This document shows, in pieces, positions 57,051 to 64,000 of a DNA stretch of 64,000 nucleotides. Location of the stretch: positions 1 to 64,000 of the forward strand of contig JAGSGY010000025.1 in assembly GCA_023954855.1 (NCBI GenBank), written 5' to 3'. Made by a program: the position numbers and the translations under genes. Every line of letters begins with the position of its first letter. Positions within the stretch are counted from its first letter, which is position 1. This stretch comes from Pseudomonadota bacterium. Lineage in GTDB: Bacteria; Myxococcota_A; UBA796; GCA-2862545. Under the pieces are notes generated by a model, which saw only the letters and a list, made by a program, of their open reading frames with translations, did no database searches and was not told the DNA's origin.

Positions 57051-58294
57051 CCGAAGTTCGGGGTCTCGCCATCGAGAAAGCCGCTGTCGAGCAGCTGAAC
57101 TCGAACAGCCTCCCCTTCGCTCGCCCCTGAGCTTTCAGGGCCGAACAGCACCAAGCCACTGGCCAGCGCCATCGAGGAGAGTGCCCCGGAAGACTGGGTT
57201 CCGGTGCGGCGAACCACCCAGCCAGACGCTCCGGCTTCGATGGTGACCCGCTGGAGCTTTGCTCGGCCCGGCTTGACGCGAAAGTCCTCGCCCGCCGTGG
57301 CCGTGACCACAGGCAGGTAGGGTGCGGGCTCGCCGAGCGCGGTCTTGATCCAGGGACGCACGAACTGGAGGAAGTTGACCATGCAGCTGACGGGATTTCC
57401 GGGCAGCCCAAACAGCGGCACGGTGCGTCCCTTGCCCTTCACGCGGCCAAAGGCGAGTGGCTTTCCGGGCTTCATCGCGACCTTCCAGAAGGCCAGATCG
57501 TTGCCGGCAATCTCCTCGAAGACCTCCTTCACGAGGTCGTAGGTTCCGACGGACACGCCACCCGTAGTCACGACGAGATGCCCCTGCTTGACGGCGTAGC
57601 CGAGCCTGGTGCGCAGCGCGTCCAGGTCGTCGGCGGCCGAGCCGAGGTCGAGGGGGGTGCCCCCTGCCTGGTGGACGAGCCCAGCCAGAGCCGCATTGTT
57701 CGACGAGTAGATCTGACCCTCGCCGAGAGGCAGCCCAGGCGCGACGACCTCGTCACCGGTGGACAAGATCGCGACCACGGGTCGCCGTGCCACGAGCAAG
57801 CTCGGTAGACCCAGCGAAGCGACGAGCCCCACCTGCCCTGGCGAGAGCCGGACTCCGGGCGAGAGCACCGTGCTGCCCTTGGCGATGTCTTCGCCGGCGC
57901 GGCGAATGTGCTGTCCCTGCCGGACAGGTCCGGTCAGTGTCACCTCGCCCTCTTGGGAGCCGTCGGAGTGCTCGACCATCACTACGGAGTCAGCCCCAGG
58001 AGGCACCGGTGCACCCGTCATGATGGCGGAGGCCGTGCCGGGTTCGACGGCCATCGTCGCCATCGACCCCGCGGAGATCACCTCGTTGAAGCGAAGCGTG
58101 GCCTGTTCGCCGACATCAGCGGCCCGTACCGCGTACCCATCCATCGCAGAGTTGTCCCACGGTGGCACGTTTCGCGGAGCCTGAATCGACTCGGCGAGCA
58201 CGCGGCCATAGGCCTGGGCCAGAGGCACTTGCTCCGCGCCGGTGCGCGGCACATCGCTGAGGATTCGCTCGAGGGCTTCTTCGATCGACAGCAC
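57044..58294 (-). CDS. moeA: Molybdopterin molybdenumtransferase MoeA
   Basis: 416 residues. NVPPWDNSAMDGYAVRAAD is the diagnostic start; GAPVPPGADSVVMVEHS, ILSTGDEV, TGGVSVGTYDLVKEV and FGLPGNPVSCMVNF are the domain III motifs. It inserts molybdate into adenylylated molybdopterin and is expected to work with the neighbouring MoaB and MobA. ATG 58294. Confidence 0.95.
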   Translation of the reverse strand: MLSIEEALERILSDVPRTGAEQVPLAQAYGRVLAESIQAPRNVPPWDNSAMDGYAVRAADVGEQATLRFNEVISAGSMATMAVEPGTASAIMTGAPVPPGADSVVMVEHSDGSQEGEVTLTGPVRQGQHIRRAGEDIAKGSTVLSPGVRLSPGQVGLVASLGLPSLLVARRPVVAILSTGDEVVAPGLPLGEGQIYSSNNAALAGLVHQAGGTPLDLGSAADDLDALRTRLGYAVKQGHLVVTTGGVSVGTYDLVKEVFEEIAGNDLAFWKVAMKPGKPLAFGRVKGKGRTVPLFGLPGNPVSCMVNFLQFVRPWIKTALGEPAPYLPVVTATAGEDFRVKPGRAKLQRVTIEAGASGWVVRRTGTQSSGALSSMALASGLVLFGPESSGASEGEAVRVQLLDSGFLDGETPNFGW

Positions 58295-58327
58295 GTCGCC
58301 TCCGTACCCCTAGTGAGGACGAAAGCG

Positions 58328-58344
58328 ACGTCCTCGGGGGACGT
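58328..58344 (-). terminator. Stem-loop before moeA
   Basis: ACGTCC (58328-58333) and GGACGT (58339-58344) pair with a 5-base loop, past the stop of the LysM gene. On the minus strand only CGCTTTCGTC follows, so termination is weak or doubtful. Confidence 0.35.
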
Positions 58345-58368
58345 GGACTTTACCGCGAGGAGCCCATC

Positions 58369-60195
58369 TCAGCGCAGGCGAAGTACCTGGCCGGGATGGA
58401 TCACCGTTCCGGAGAGCGTGTTCCACGCCTGCAGATCTTGGACCGAGCAACTGTTTCGGCCGGCGATGCCACCGAGACTATCGCCAGGCTTTACGGTGTA
58501 CGTCTTCCAGATCTGCTCCGGAGTCTTCACGGTCAGGGCCTGGCCCACGCGAATGTGACTCGGGTTGCTGATGCTGTTCCAGGACTGAATCTCGCGCACG
58601 CTCACGCGGTACTGCTCAGCAATCTTGGACAAGCTCTCGCCCGAGGCCACCGTGTGGGTGACCGTCGTGCGCGGCACCTGCGTTGGGCGAAGCGTCAGCT
58701 GCTGACCGATCTGAATCGACGAGCCGCTGATGCTGTTCCAGCGCTGGATGTCGGAGATCTTGACGCCGTAGCGCGCCGCGATCTTCGAGAGCGAGTCGCC
58801 GCTCTTCACCGTGTAGGTGGCCACCGGACGCGAATCCTCGGAGCTTGAGCCCGTCGGTGCGACAGGACCGCCTGCCCCATCCGAGACGGGAATGACGAGG
58901 TTGAGCCCCACATAGATGTGGTCGACGTTCTTGAGTCGATTCGTGCTCGACACGACGTCGACGGGAACGCTGTAGCTCGCAGCGATCTTCGAGAGCGTCT
59001 CACCACGCTTGACGGTGTGGCGGACCACCTGGACCTGCTCGTCTTGCGGGATGTCCGCGAGCTTGGCCATGAAGCTCTTCTTCGATCCCACGGGAATACG
59101 AAGCGCGTAGCCCTCTGGAGGTGTCGCAAAGCGCCGCAGTCCCGGGTTGAGGTAGCGGAGCCGCTCCTCGTCGGTCCCTGCAGCCTCGGCGAGTGCCGTC
59201 ACAGACACAGAGCCCTCGACCTCGGCGACCGAGTAGGCCAGACGCGGCTTGGTCGGGAGCTCGAAGCCGTACAGCTCCGGGTTCTTGCCCACGATGGCCG
59301 CCGCCATGATCTTGGGCACGTAGTTCTCGGTCTCGGTGTGCAGGACGTCGGCTTCGACGACAGCCCAGAACGTCGTGGCCCCCGTCTTCTGCATGGCCCG
59401 GCGCACGCGCCCTGGACCGCCATTGTAGGCCGCCCACGCGAGTTCCCAGTCACCCTTGAACATCTTGTGCAGGTCGGTCAGGTACTCGACTGCAGCTACC
59501 GTCGCCTTGGCGGGGTCGCGGCGGTCATCGACCCACCAGTCGACGCGCATGTCGTAGAGACGGCCCGTCGACGGAATGAACTGCCACAGTCCAGCGGCAC
59601 CCGCATGACTGTAGGCATGGGCGTTGTAGCCCGACTCGATCATGGCGACGTAGCGCAGATCGAGCGGGAGATTGTTCGCCTCGAGCTCCGCCAGGATCAT
59701 CGGCTCGTAAGTCGATGACCGCGACAGATAGCGGGCGAAGTGCTTTCGACCGCTCCCGGTGAAGTAGCGAATCCACTTCTGGACAGCCGCGTTCTTCTTG
59801 ATCGGGATGTCGAAGTCGCTCGGGTCGATCTGGTCGAGATGCAACGGGTCCGAAGACACCGCTGCGACCGGGTCGCGGTAGAGCGAGGTGGGGACCGGGG
59901 AGGCATTGCTGCCTTCCTCGAAGGAGTCCTCAGCCTCAAGCTCCTCTGCGAGCTCGTCGAGAGCCTGCAGAGCTGCAGCTGGTGGAACCTCGCCGCCCAT
60001 GCGGTCGATCCATTGCCAGACACCGTCGTCGCCCTTGCCCTCAACGGCTTCTTCGTCAGGCGAAGGTCCGTCCACGGCAGCGCGCACTTCTTCGGCCACT
60101 TCGGCAGAAGCTGTGGTGTCGTCTGTGATGTTGCCGGCCGAAGCGACCGGTACGGCGATGAGCCACGCGAGTGCGAGGCCCCAGTGCGTAAGCAT
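58369..60195 (-). CDS. Lytic transglycosylase with LysM repeats (MltD-like)
   Basis: 608 residues. Signal MLTHWGLALAWLIAVPVASA, an acidic linker, then the SLT domain: MIESGYNAHAYSHAGAAGLWQFIPSTGRLYDMRVDWWVDDRRDP with catalytic Glu in MIESG and AAYNGGPGRV. Four LysM repeats follow, each with YTVKSGDSLSKIAARYGV-type starts and peptidoglycan-binding features, at about residues 410, 475, 520 and 570. The protein would cleave and remodel murein. The start 60195 follows from the signal peptide; the frame goes on to 60276. Confidence 0.9.
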   Translation of the reverse strand: MLTHWGLALAWLIAVPVASAGNITDDTTASAEVAEEVRAAVDGPSPDEEAVEGKGDDGVWQWIDRMGGEVPPAAALQALDELAEELEAEDSFEEGSNASPVPTSLYRDPVAAVSSDPLHLDQIDPSDFDIPIKKNAAVQKWIRYFTGSGRKHFARYLSRSSTYEPMILAELEANNLPLDLRYVAMIESGYNAHAYSHAGAAGLWQFIPSTGRLYDMRVDWWVDDRRDPAKATVAAVEYLTDLHKMFKGDWELAWAAYNGGPGRVRRAMQKTGATTFWAVVEADVLHTETENYVPKIMAAAIVGKNPELYGFELPTKPRLAYSVAEVEGSVSVTALAEAAGTDEERLRYLNPGLRRFATPPEGYALRIPVGSKKSFMAKLADIPQDEQVQVVRHTVKRGETLSKIAASYSVPVDVVSSTNRLKNVDHIYVGLNLVIPVSDGAGGPVAPTGSSSEDSRPVATYTVKSGDSLSKIAARYGVKISDIQRWNSISGSSIQIGQQLTLRPTQVPRTTVTHTVASGESLSKIAEQYRVSVREIQSWNSISNPSHIRVGQALTVKTPEQIWKTYTVKPGDSLGGIAGRNSCSVQDLQAWNTLSGTVIHPGQVLRLR

Positions 60196-60269
60196 TCTGG
60201 GTCTCCACTCCCCCCGCCGCAATTCTACTGCAAATCGCCGATCACGCAAGGGCGCGATACTTCGCCGGC

Positions 60270-61472
60270 GTGTCATCCATCGTCCTCGCCACAGAAGATG
60301 AGCGCCTGCTGCGCGCCGTTGCAGCTCCGCTCACATCGGCCGGTTTCTCGGTCTTGACCTGCGTTACCGCCGGTGACGCCCTAGCTCTGCTCGCCCAGCG
60401 CGACACGCGTTTGGTGCTGGTAGACGGGCGATTGAACGATCTCGACGCCCCACTTTTCGCCAAGGTGGCGAAGGCCGTGCCGCACGAGCCTGCAGTGCGA
60501 TCGCTTCACAAGAAGGTGCGTCCTCTTCGCGCAGCTGAGCTCGGGGATCCGCTCCTGAGGCTTGCCCGCCGGCACGCCACCCCCGTGTTGAGCGCTGAAG
60601 AGCGCGAGCTCGTCGGACTGCTGGGCCTTGGCGCAGAGGCGCTCACAACTCTGCGGCAGCTCGGCCACAATCCCCTGCCCCTGCGTATCGAAGGTGAACC
60701 CGGCACGGGCAAGGAACAGGTGGCCCGCTTCGTCCACCGGCTCTCCACTCCGGAGTCGCCCTTTGTCGTTCTGCGGGCCGGCGAAGAGCCCGAGCTGTCC
60801 ACCGAGCATCCCGGCACGATCTACCTGGAGGGCCTGCACCGCCACACCGACATCGTGGCCCTTCTGCAGCTCAGTCTGGCGCGTGGATGGCGCGTCATCG
60901 GCTCGAGTCGGCGCCGGCACGAGCCCGACCGCGAGGGCATGGCCTGGACCCACATTCGCCTGCGTCCCCTTCGCGAGCGGCCGAAGGATCTTCGCCCCCT
61001 CACCCGCTTGTACCTACGGCGATACCGAAAGCGCCTGGGTCTTCCCTCACGACGCATCCACAAGGGACTCTGGGTCGCTCTCGAGGCCCACACCTGGCCC
61101 GTGAACCTGCGCGAGCTCGAGAGCTTCGTGGTCCAGGCCGCGACGAGTGCTCGGGGAACCGCGCTCTCTCCAGCCACCCTCCCACGCCGGGTCATGGAAC
61201 GCCTCACACCGGAGGGGCGCCAGACCGAGGAGGGACGCGCGTTCGAGCGAGTCGTCGAGGACCGGCTCCGGCCAGTGGTGTTGCGCTTCGAGTCTGGTGA
61301 CGGCCCGACGCTGCACCGCATGGTGGTCGATGCCACCGAACGAGCGCTGTTCAGGCTGGTGCTTGCCCGCACTGGCGGAAACCAGAAGGCTGCTGCCGAG
61401 CTTCTCGGCCTCGCTCGCAACACCCTTCGAACCCGCATGGACCGGCTCGACCCGTTCGAGGAGCAGGGATGA
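60270..61472 (+). CDS. NtrC-like response regulator with degenerate AAA+ domain
   Basis: 400 residues. Receiver-like N-terminus IVLATEDERLLRAVAAPL with phospho-acceptor Asp in LVLVDGRLND; AAA+ core with Walker A GEPGTGKEQ; Walker B is GTIYLEGLH, lacking the Asp-Glu pair of the family (usually GTLFLDEI). The sigma-54 contact loop GAFTGA is missing. The Fis-type HTH at the C-terminus is intact: GGNQKAAAELLGLARNTLRTRM. It probably binds DNA without remodelling sigma-54, and may act as a repressor or sigma-70 regulator. Start GTG 60270 is divergent from the transglycosylase. It overlaps thiE by 4 bases. Confidence 0.75.
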   Translation: MSSIVLATEDERLLRAVAAPLTSAGFSVLTCVTAGDALALLAQRDTRLVLVDGRLNDLDAPLFAKVAKAVPHEPAVRSLHKKVRPLRAAELGDPLLRLARRHATPVLSAEERELVGLLGLGAEALTTLRQLGHNPLPLRIEGEPGTGKEQVARFVHRLSTPESPFVVLRAGEEPELSTEHPGTIYLEGLHRHTDIVALLQLSLARGWRVIGSSRRRHEPDREGMAWTHIRLRPLRERPKDLRPLTRLYLRRYRKRLGLPSRRIHKGLWVALEAHTWPVNLRELESFVVQAATSARGTALSPATLPRRVMERLTPEGRQTEEGRAFERVVEDRLRPVVLRFESGDGPTLHRMVVDATERALFRLVLARTGGNQKAAAELLGLARNTLRTRMDRLDPFEEQG

Positions 61473-62098
61473 CCCCGCGCGAGAGCACAAAGAGCCGCAT
61501 CGTCGGCTTGTACGGAATCGCCGACGCCGGTGCCGCCGAGGACCCGGTTCGCCTGGGTGCGGAACTGCTCGCCGGGGGCTGTCGCCTGGTGCAGCTCCGT
61601 GCGAAGAGCTGGGACGATGCGTCGGTCCTTCGCGCAGGAAGAGAGCTTCGCAGGCGCTGTACTGAAGTGGGCGCGACCTTCATTCTCAACGACCGGCCAG
61701 ACCTCGCTGTGGCTGTGAATGCCGACGGCGTCCACATCGGACAGACCGACGGCTCGCTCGAAGATGCGCGAAGCCTCCTGGGCCCAGACCGCATCCTCGG
61801 CCGGTCCACCCACGGCCTTCACCAGCTAGAGCAGGCCCTCGTCGGTGCGGACTACGTTGCGTTCGGACCGGTGTTCGATACGCCGAACCTGTCCCGCGAC
61901 AAGCCGATTCGGAGCCTAGAGCAGCTCGCCCAGATCGCCGCCCTCCTCGACGGTCGCGCTCCGCTCGTCGCCATCGGAGGCATCCACGAGCGGCGACTAG
62001 AGCAAGTCATTGGCGCTGGAGCCGACAGTTGGGCCGTCATCGGCGCCATCGCAGGAGCTGAGGACCGAGTGGCCGCCACTTCTGCCCTGCTCGCCTAG
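61469..62098 (+). CDS. thiE: Thiamine-phosphate synthase ThiE
   Basis: 209 residues. TIM-barrel motifs: LYGIADAG, CRLVQLRAKSWDD, FILNDRPDLAVAVNADGVHIGQ and YVAFGPVFDTPNLSRDKPI, and VAIGGIHERRL. It joins the pyrimidine and thiazole halves of thiamine. ATG 61469 overlaps the preceding regulator stop by 4 bases; there is no THI-box riboswitch that I could see upstream of the pair. Confidence 0.94.
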   Translation: MTPRESTKSRIVGLYGIADAGAAEDPVRLGAELLAGGCRLVQLRAKSWDDASVLRAGRELRRRCTEVGATFILNDRPDLAVAVNADGVHIGQTDGSLEDARSLLGPDRILGRSTHGLHQLEQALVGADYVAFGPVFDTPNLSRDKPIRSLEQLAQIAALLDGRAPLVAIGGIHERRLEQVIGAGADSWAVIGAIAGAEDRVAATSALLA

Positions 62099-63927
62099 AA
62101 GTTCTCGTAGCCGTACGCCCACTCGCAGGGGTCAACGGACGTGAACTCTACCTCGGCAAGCACCTCTGAAGGCGTGTCCCAGCGCGAAGCCGTCAAGCCG
62201 CTGGACGACATCGCCCACACATAGTCGTCCATCACGATTGAGCGGCGAATGTCGCCACACCAGTAGTCTTCGGCCTGGAGCGAAGGCTGCATCGCCCCAA
62301 TGCGCGACACGCCGTCCGTGTTCGCCGAGAGGACCTCGAGCACGGAGCCCTGGTTGCCCCAAGCGGGGATGGACAGGGTCTCGGTGGCGCCGAAGTAGTT
62401 GAAGGCGTGGCTCTCGTTCTGCGCCTCGCTGCCCCACGAAGGCAGGCTGATCCGGTCGGCCAGCTGCGGGTCGTCCATGTCGGAGACGTCGAAGAGCGAC
62501 ACGGCGAGTGCGCCATTGGCATCGGCACCGACGCCCAGCAAGTGGTCCGGGCCGATGGGCTGGATGTAGTCCGACCGTCCGGTGACTTCGAGCGCTCCGC
62601 CGGCCACGATCTGGCTTGGGTCAGAGAGGTCGAAGACGAACAGCGGATCGCCGAGCTGCATCTCCCACGTCACGATGTACCCGACCTTTCCGAGGAATCG
62701 CGCCCCGGTGATGCCCTCGCCAGGAGCCAGACCATCGACCGAGTCGAGCTCGACCAGGTGACCACCGCTCTCTTCGAGGGTGTAGATGCCGCTTGACGGG
62801 ACCGTGCCCGAGATGTCGGTCGTCGCGATTCGAAGCACACCGTTCTCTTCGTCGAGTCCGAACCGGTCCTCGAGGACGCCGATCACATTGCCGGTGGAGG
62901 TGTACTCGGGACGGGCCCCTTCGATGTCGAAGCGGTGCACGACCGTCTCGAGGTTTCCGGTACCGAAGGCCCAGTTGTCGCCGCGGTCTGAGTACGCGAC
63001 GTACAGCGACCGCTCCGAGGCGTAGATCGCTTCGGCCAGCCCAACGACGGCTGTTCCGTCAAAAGCGCTGTTCGCGTCCGAGAGATCGAGCTTCATCACG
63101 CTGGTCACGCTCGTGCCGCCGTAGCGTGAGGAGGCGTAGGTGTCCTCGCAGGCACAGGCGGGGCCGTCGACCACCGCCCAGTCCTCGCCGCTTCGGGTGA
63201 AGTCGGCCAGGCGACTCTGCCACCCTTCCACACCCATATAGCGAATGCGCTTGCGAGCCTCGCGCCCCCAGAAGCCAAGCTCGAGGTCATCGTAGGTGAC
63301 GACGTAGAGGTCATCCTCGATGCGCCGTGTCTCCTTGAGGCGACCGCTGGTGTAGGCCTCGCGTACCACCTCGGGCGACGCAGGGTCCGAGATGTCGATC
63401 ATCGTGACGACGGTGGTGGCCCCCTCGCGCCAGCCACTGACATTACCGCCGCGCGGGCTCGGCCCACCCCACTGAATCTCGCTAATCGCGACCAGCCTGT
63501 CGCCGTCCAAGTAGAGGCCAGAGCCGAGGCCATCGATGCGCACGGTGGCGAGTTGGGCCGCCTCTTCGATGGGCCAGGCCTTGGAAATCACGACTTTCGA
63601 ACCACTCACCGCAAAGATGTGCGTGCCGTCCGTCTTCACCAAGTCCGCTTCGTCGACGCCGCTCTCTTGGAGGTTGGTGCCGCTGACGTCGCTGGGCGCT
63701 GCCTGTGGGGCCATCTCGCCAGACGACTCCGTCGCGAAGTCGTTGGCAATCCCACCGCGAATCTCGAAGCTATTGCCGCTGCGGACCTCTTGGTCGGCCA
63801 TCACCGCCATGTACCGGCGCATGTCCTCGCAAGAGTCGAAAGGCTTGAGCTCGGACTTGGGCTCGCCACAGCCCACCAAGGCAGCAGTCAGGGCGAGGGG
63901 CAAGAGCGTGAGCGGCGTGCGGACCAT
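62095..63927 (-). CDS. Secreted beta-propeller lipoprotein (Beta_propel family)
   Basis: 610 residues. Signal and lipobox MVRTPLTLLPLALTAALVGC; then QESGVDEADLVKTDGTHIFAVSGSKVVISKAW, the hallmark start of the beta-propeller family PF09826. Propeller blades repeat the pattern xxVTMIDISDPASPEVV, FVFDLSDPSQIVAGG and VSLFDVSDMDDPQLAD. The end (DDYVWAMSSSGLTASRWDTPSEVL) closes the propeller. Role unknown; extracytoplasmic. ATG 63927 has GGAGG 5 bases upstream. The stop overlaps thiE by 4 bases (tail to tail). Bases 63928-64000 hold only its upstream region. Confidence 0.88.
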   Translation of the reverse strand: MVRTPLTLLPLALTAALVGCGEPKSELKPFDSCEDMRRYMAVMADQEVRSGNSFEIRGGIANDFATESSGEMAPQAAPSDVSGTNLQESGVDEADLVKTDGTHIFAVSGSKVVISKAWPIEEAAQLATVRIDGLGSGLYLDGDRLVAISEIQWGGPSPRGGNVSGWREGATTVVTMIDISDPASPEVVREAYTSGRLKETRRIEDDLYVVTYDDLELGFWGREARKRIRYMGVEGWQSRLADFTRSGEDWAVVDGPACACEDTYASSRYGGTSVTSVMKLDLSDANSAFDGTAVVGLAEAIYASERSLYVAYSDRGDNWAFGTGNLETVVHRFDIEGARPEYTSTGNVIGVLEDRFGLDEENGVLRIATTDISGTVPSSGIYTLEESGGHLVELDSVDGLAPGEGITGARFLGKVGYIVTWEMQLGDPLFVFDLSDPSQIVAGGALEVTGRSDYIQPIGPDHLLGVGADANGALAVSLFDVSDMDDPQLADRISLPSWGSEAQNESHAFNYFGATETLSIPAWGNQGSVLEVLSANTDGVSRIGAMQPSLQAEDYWCGDIRRSIVMDDYVWAMSSSGLTASRWDTPSEVLAEVEFTSVDPCEWAYGYENF

Positions 63928-64000
63928 GGAGCCTCCAGGAACATCTACCGTGCAGCCCTCGTGCCAAGGAGAGCAGGCGCTGTTCACCGTTATCGTAGCG

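Noticed and set aside
1-64000. CRISPR arrays, insertion sequences, prophage or plasmid replication modules
   Set aside because: No regular direct repeats, transposase or integrase motifs, or terminal inverted repeats were seen on either strand. The primase-like gene alone is not enough to call a mobile element.

Overview
The window is GC-rich, densely coded chromosomal DNA. It has no insertion sequence, prophage or CRISPR array that I can see, and no gap above 300 bases lacks a gene or gene remnant. The gene content points to a free-living Gram-negative bacterium of the Myxococcota / deltaproteobacterial type. The signs are a Ser/Thr kinase fused to a cyclic-nucleotide-binding domain, a pseudokinase fused to a sulfatase-modifying-factor (SUMF) domain, many secreted hypotheticals and lipoproteins, and a DUF2330 protein whose C-terminus (Cys, Ser-rich linker, hydrophobic stretch, Arg cluster) resembles a MYXO-CTERM sorting signal. 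Taxonomy is inferred from gene content only.

Layout. 1-5894: housekeeping genes mutL (partial) and der on the minus strand, diverging from an overlapping run mnmA-rnc-radical SAM gene-era. 5898-12341: small secreted or membrane proteins, a primase-polymerase-like protein, slyD, a TerB-like protein and a CFA-family methyltransferase. 12318-21908: signalling and secreted proteins, including the DUF2330 protein, a decayed hydrolase pseudogene, a kinase-cNMP protein, a TetR regulator, a pseudokinase-PEGA-SUMF protein preceded by a 59-residue membrane protein, an O-methyltransferase and a TPR protein that probably starts at CTG. 22038-23135: a dolichol-phosphate-mannose-synthase-like glycosyltransferase fused to GtrA.

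23190-36299 is the most distinctive region. It holds two head-to-tail operons, each preceded by the same 24-bp perfect palindrome, which sits between and over the -35 element of a matching promoter. Arm A encodes a catalytically degenerate HAD protein, a fatty-acyl reductase, a second extended-SDR reductase, a polysaccharide-pyruvyl-transferase family protein, an amidohydrolase and a D-threonine aldolase/DSD1-type PLP enzyme. Arm B encodes an enoyl-CoA hydratase homologue, a dedicated acyl carrier protein, an acyl-activating ligase, a diacylglycerol-kinase-family lipid kinase, a PlsC acyltransferase and two TetR regulators. Nearly every junction overlaps by about 4 bases. Together they look like a self-contained, TetR-controlled pathway for an unusual lipid. 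The product cannot be read from sequence.

36343-45365: a DRE-TIM (isopropylmalate-synthase-like) enzyme, panC-panB, a deoxynucleoside kinase, an M48 lipoprotein protease, ssb, and a membrane group ending in two SPFH/band-7 proteins. 45459-45533 is tRNA-Val(CAC), with its own promoter and a strong terminator. 45625-52810: an unrecognised 472-residue protein coupled to a thioesterase, a cyclophilin, an ECF sigma/anti-sigma pair, an AlkB-type monooxygenase behind twin operators, and an LPG-synthase-like flippase-type membrane protein. 52852-63927: chorismate mutase-prephenate dehydrogenase, a ferritin-like protein, molybdenum-cofactor genes (a MoaB fusion, mobA, moeA), a LysM lytic transglycosylase, a degenerate NtrC-like regulator, thiE and a secreted beta-propeller lipoprotein.
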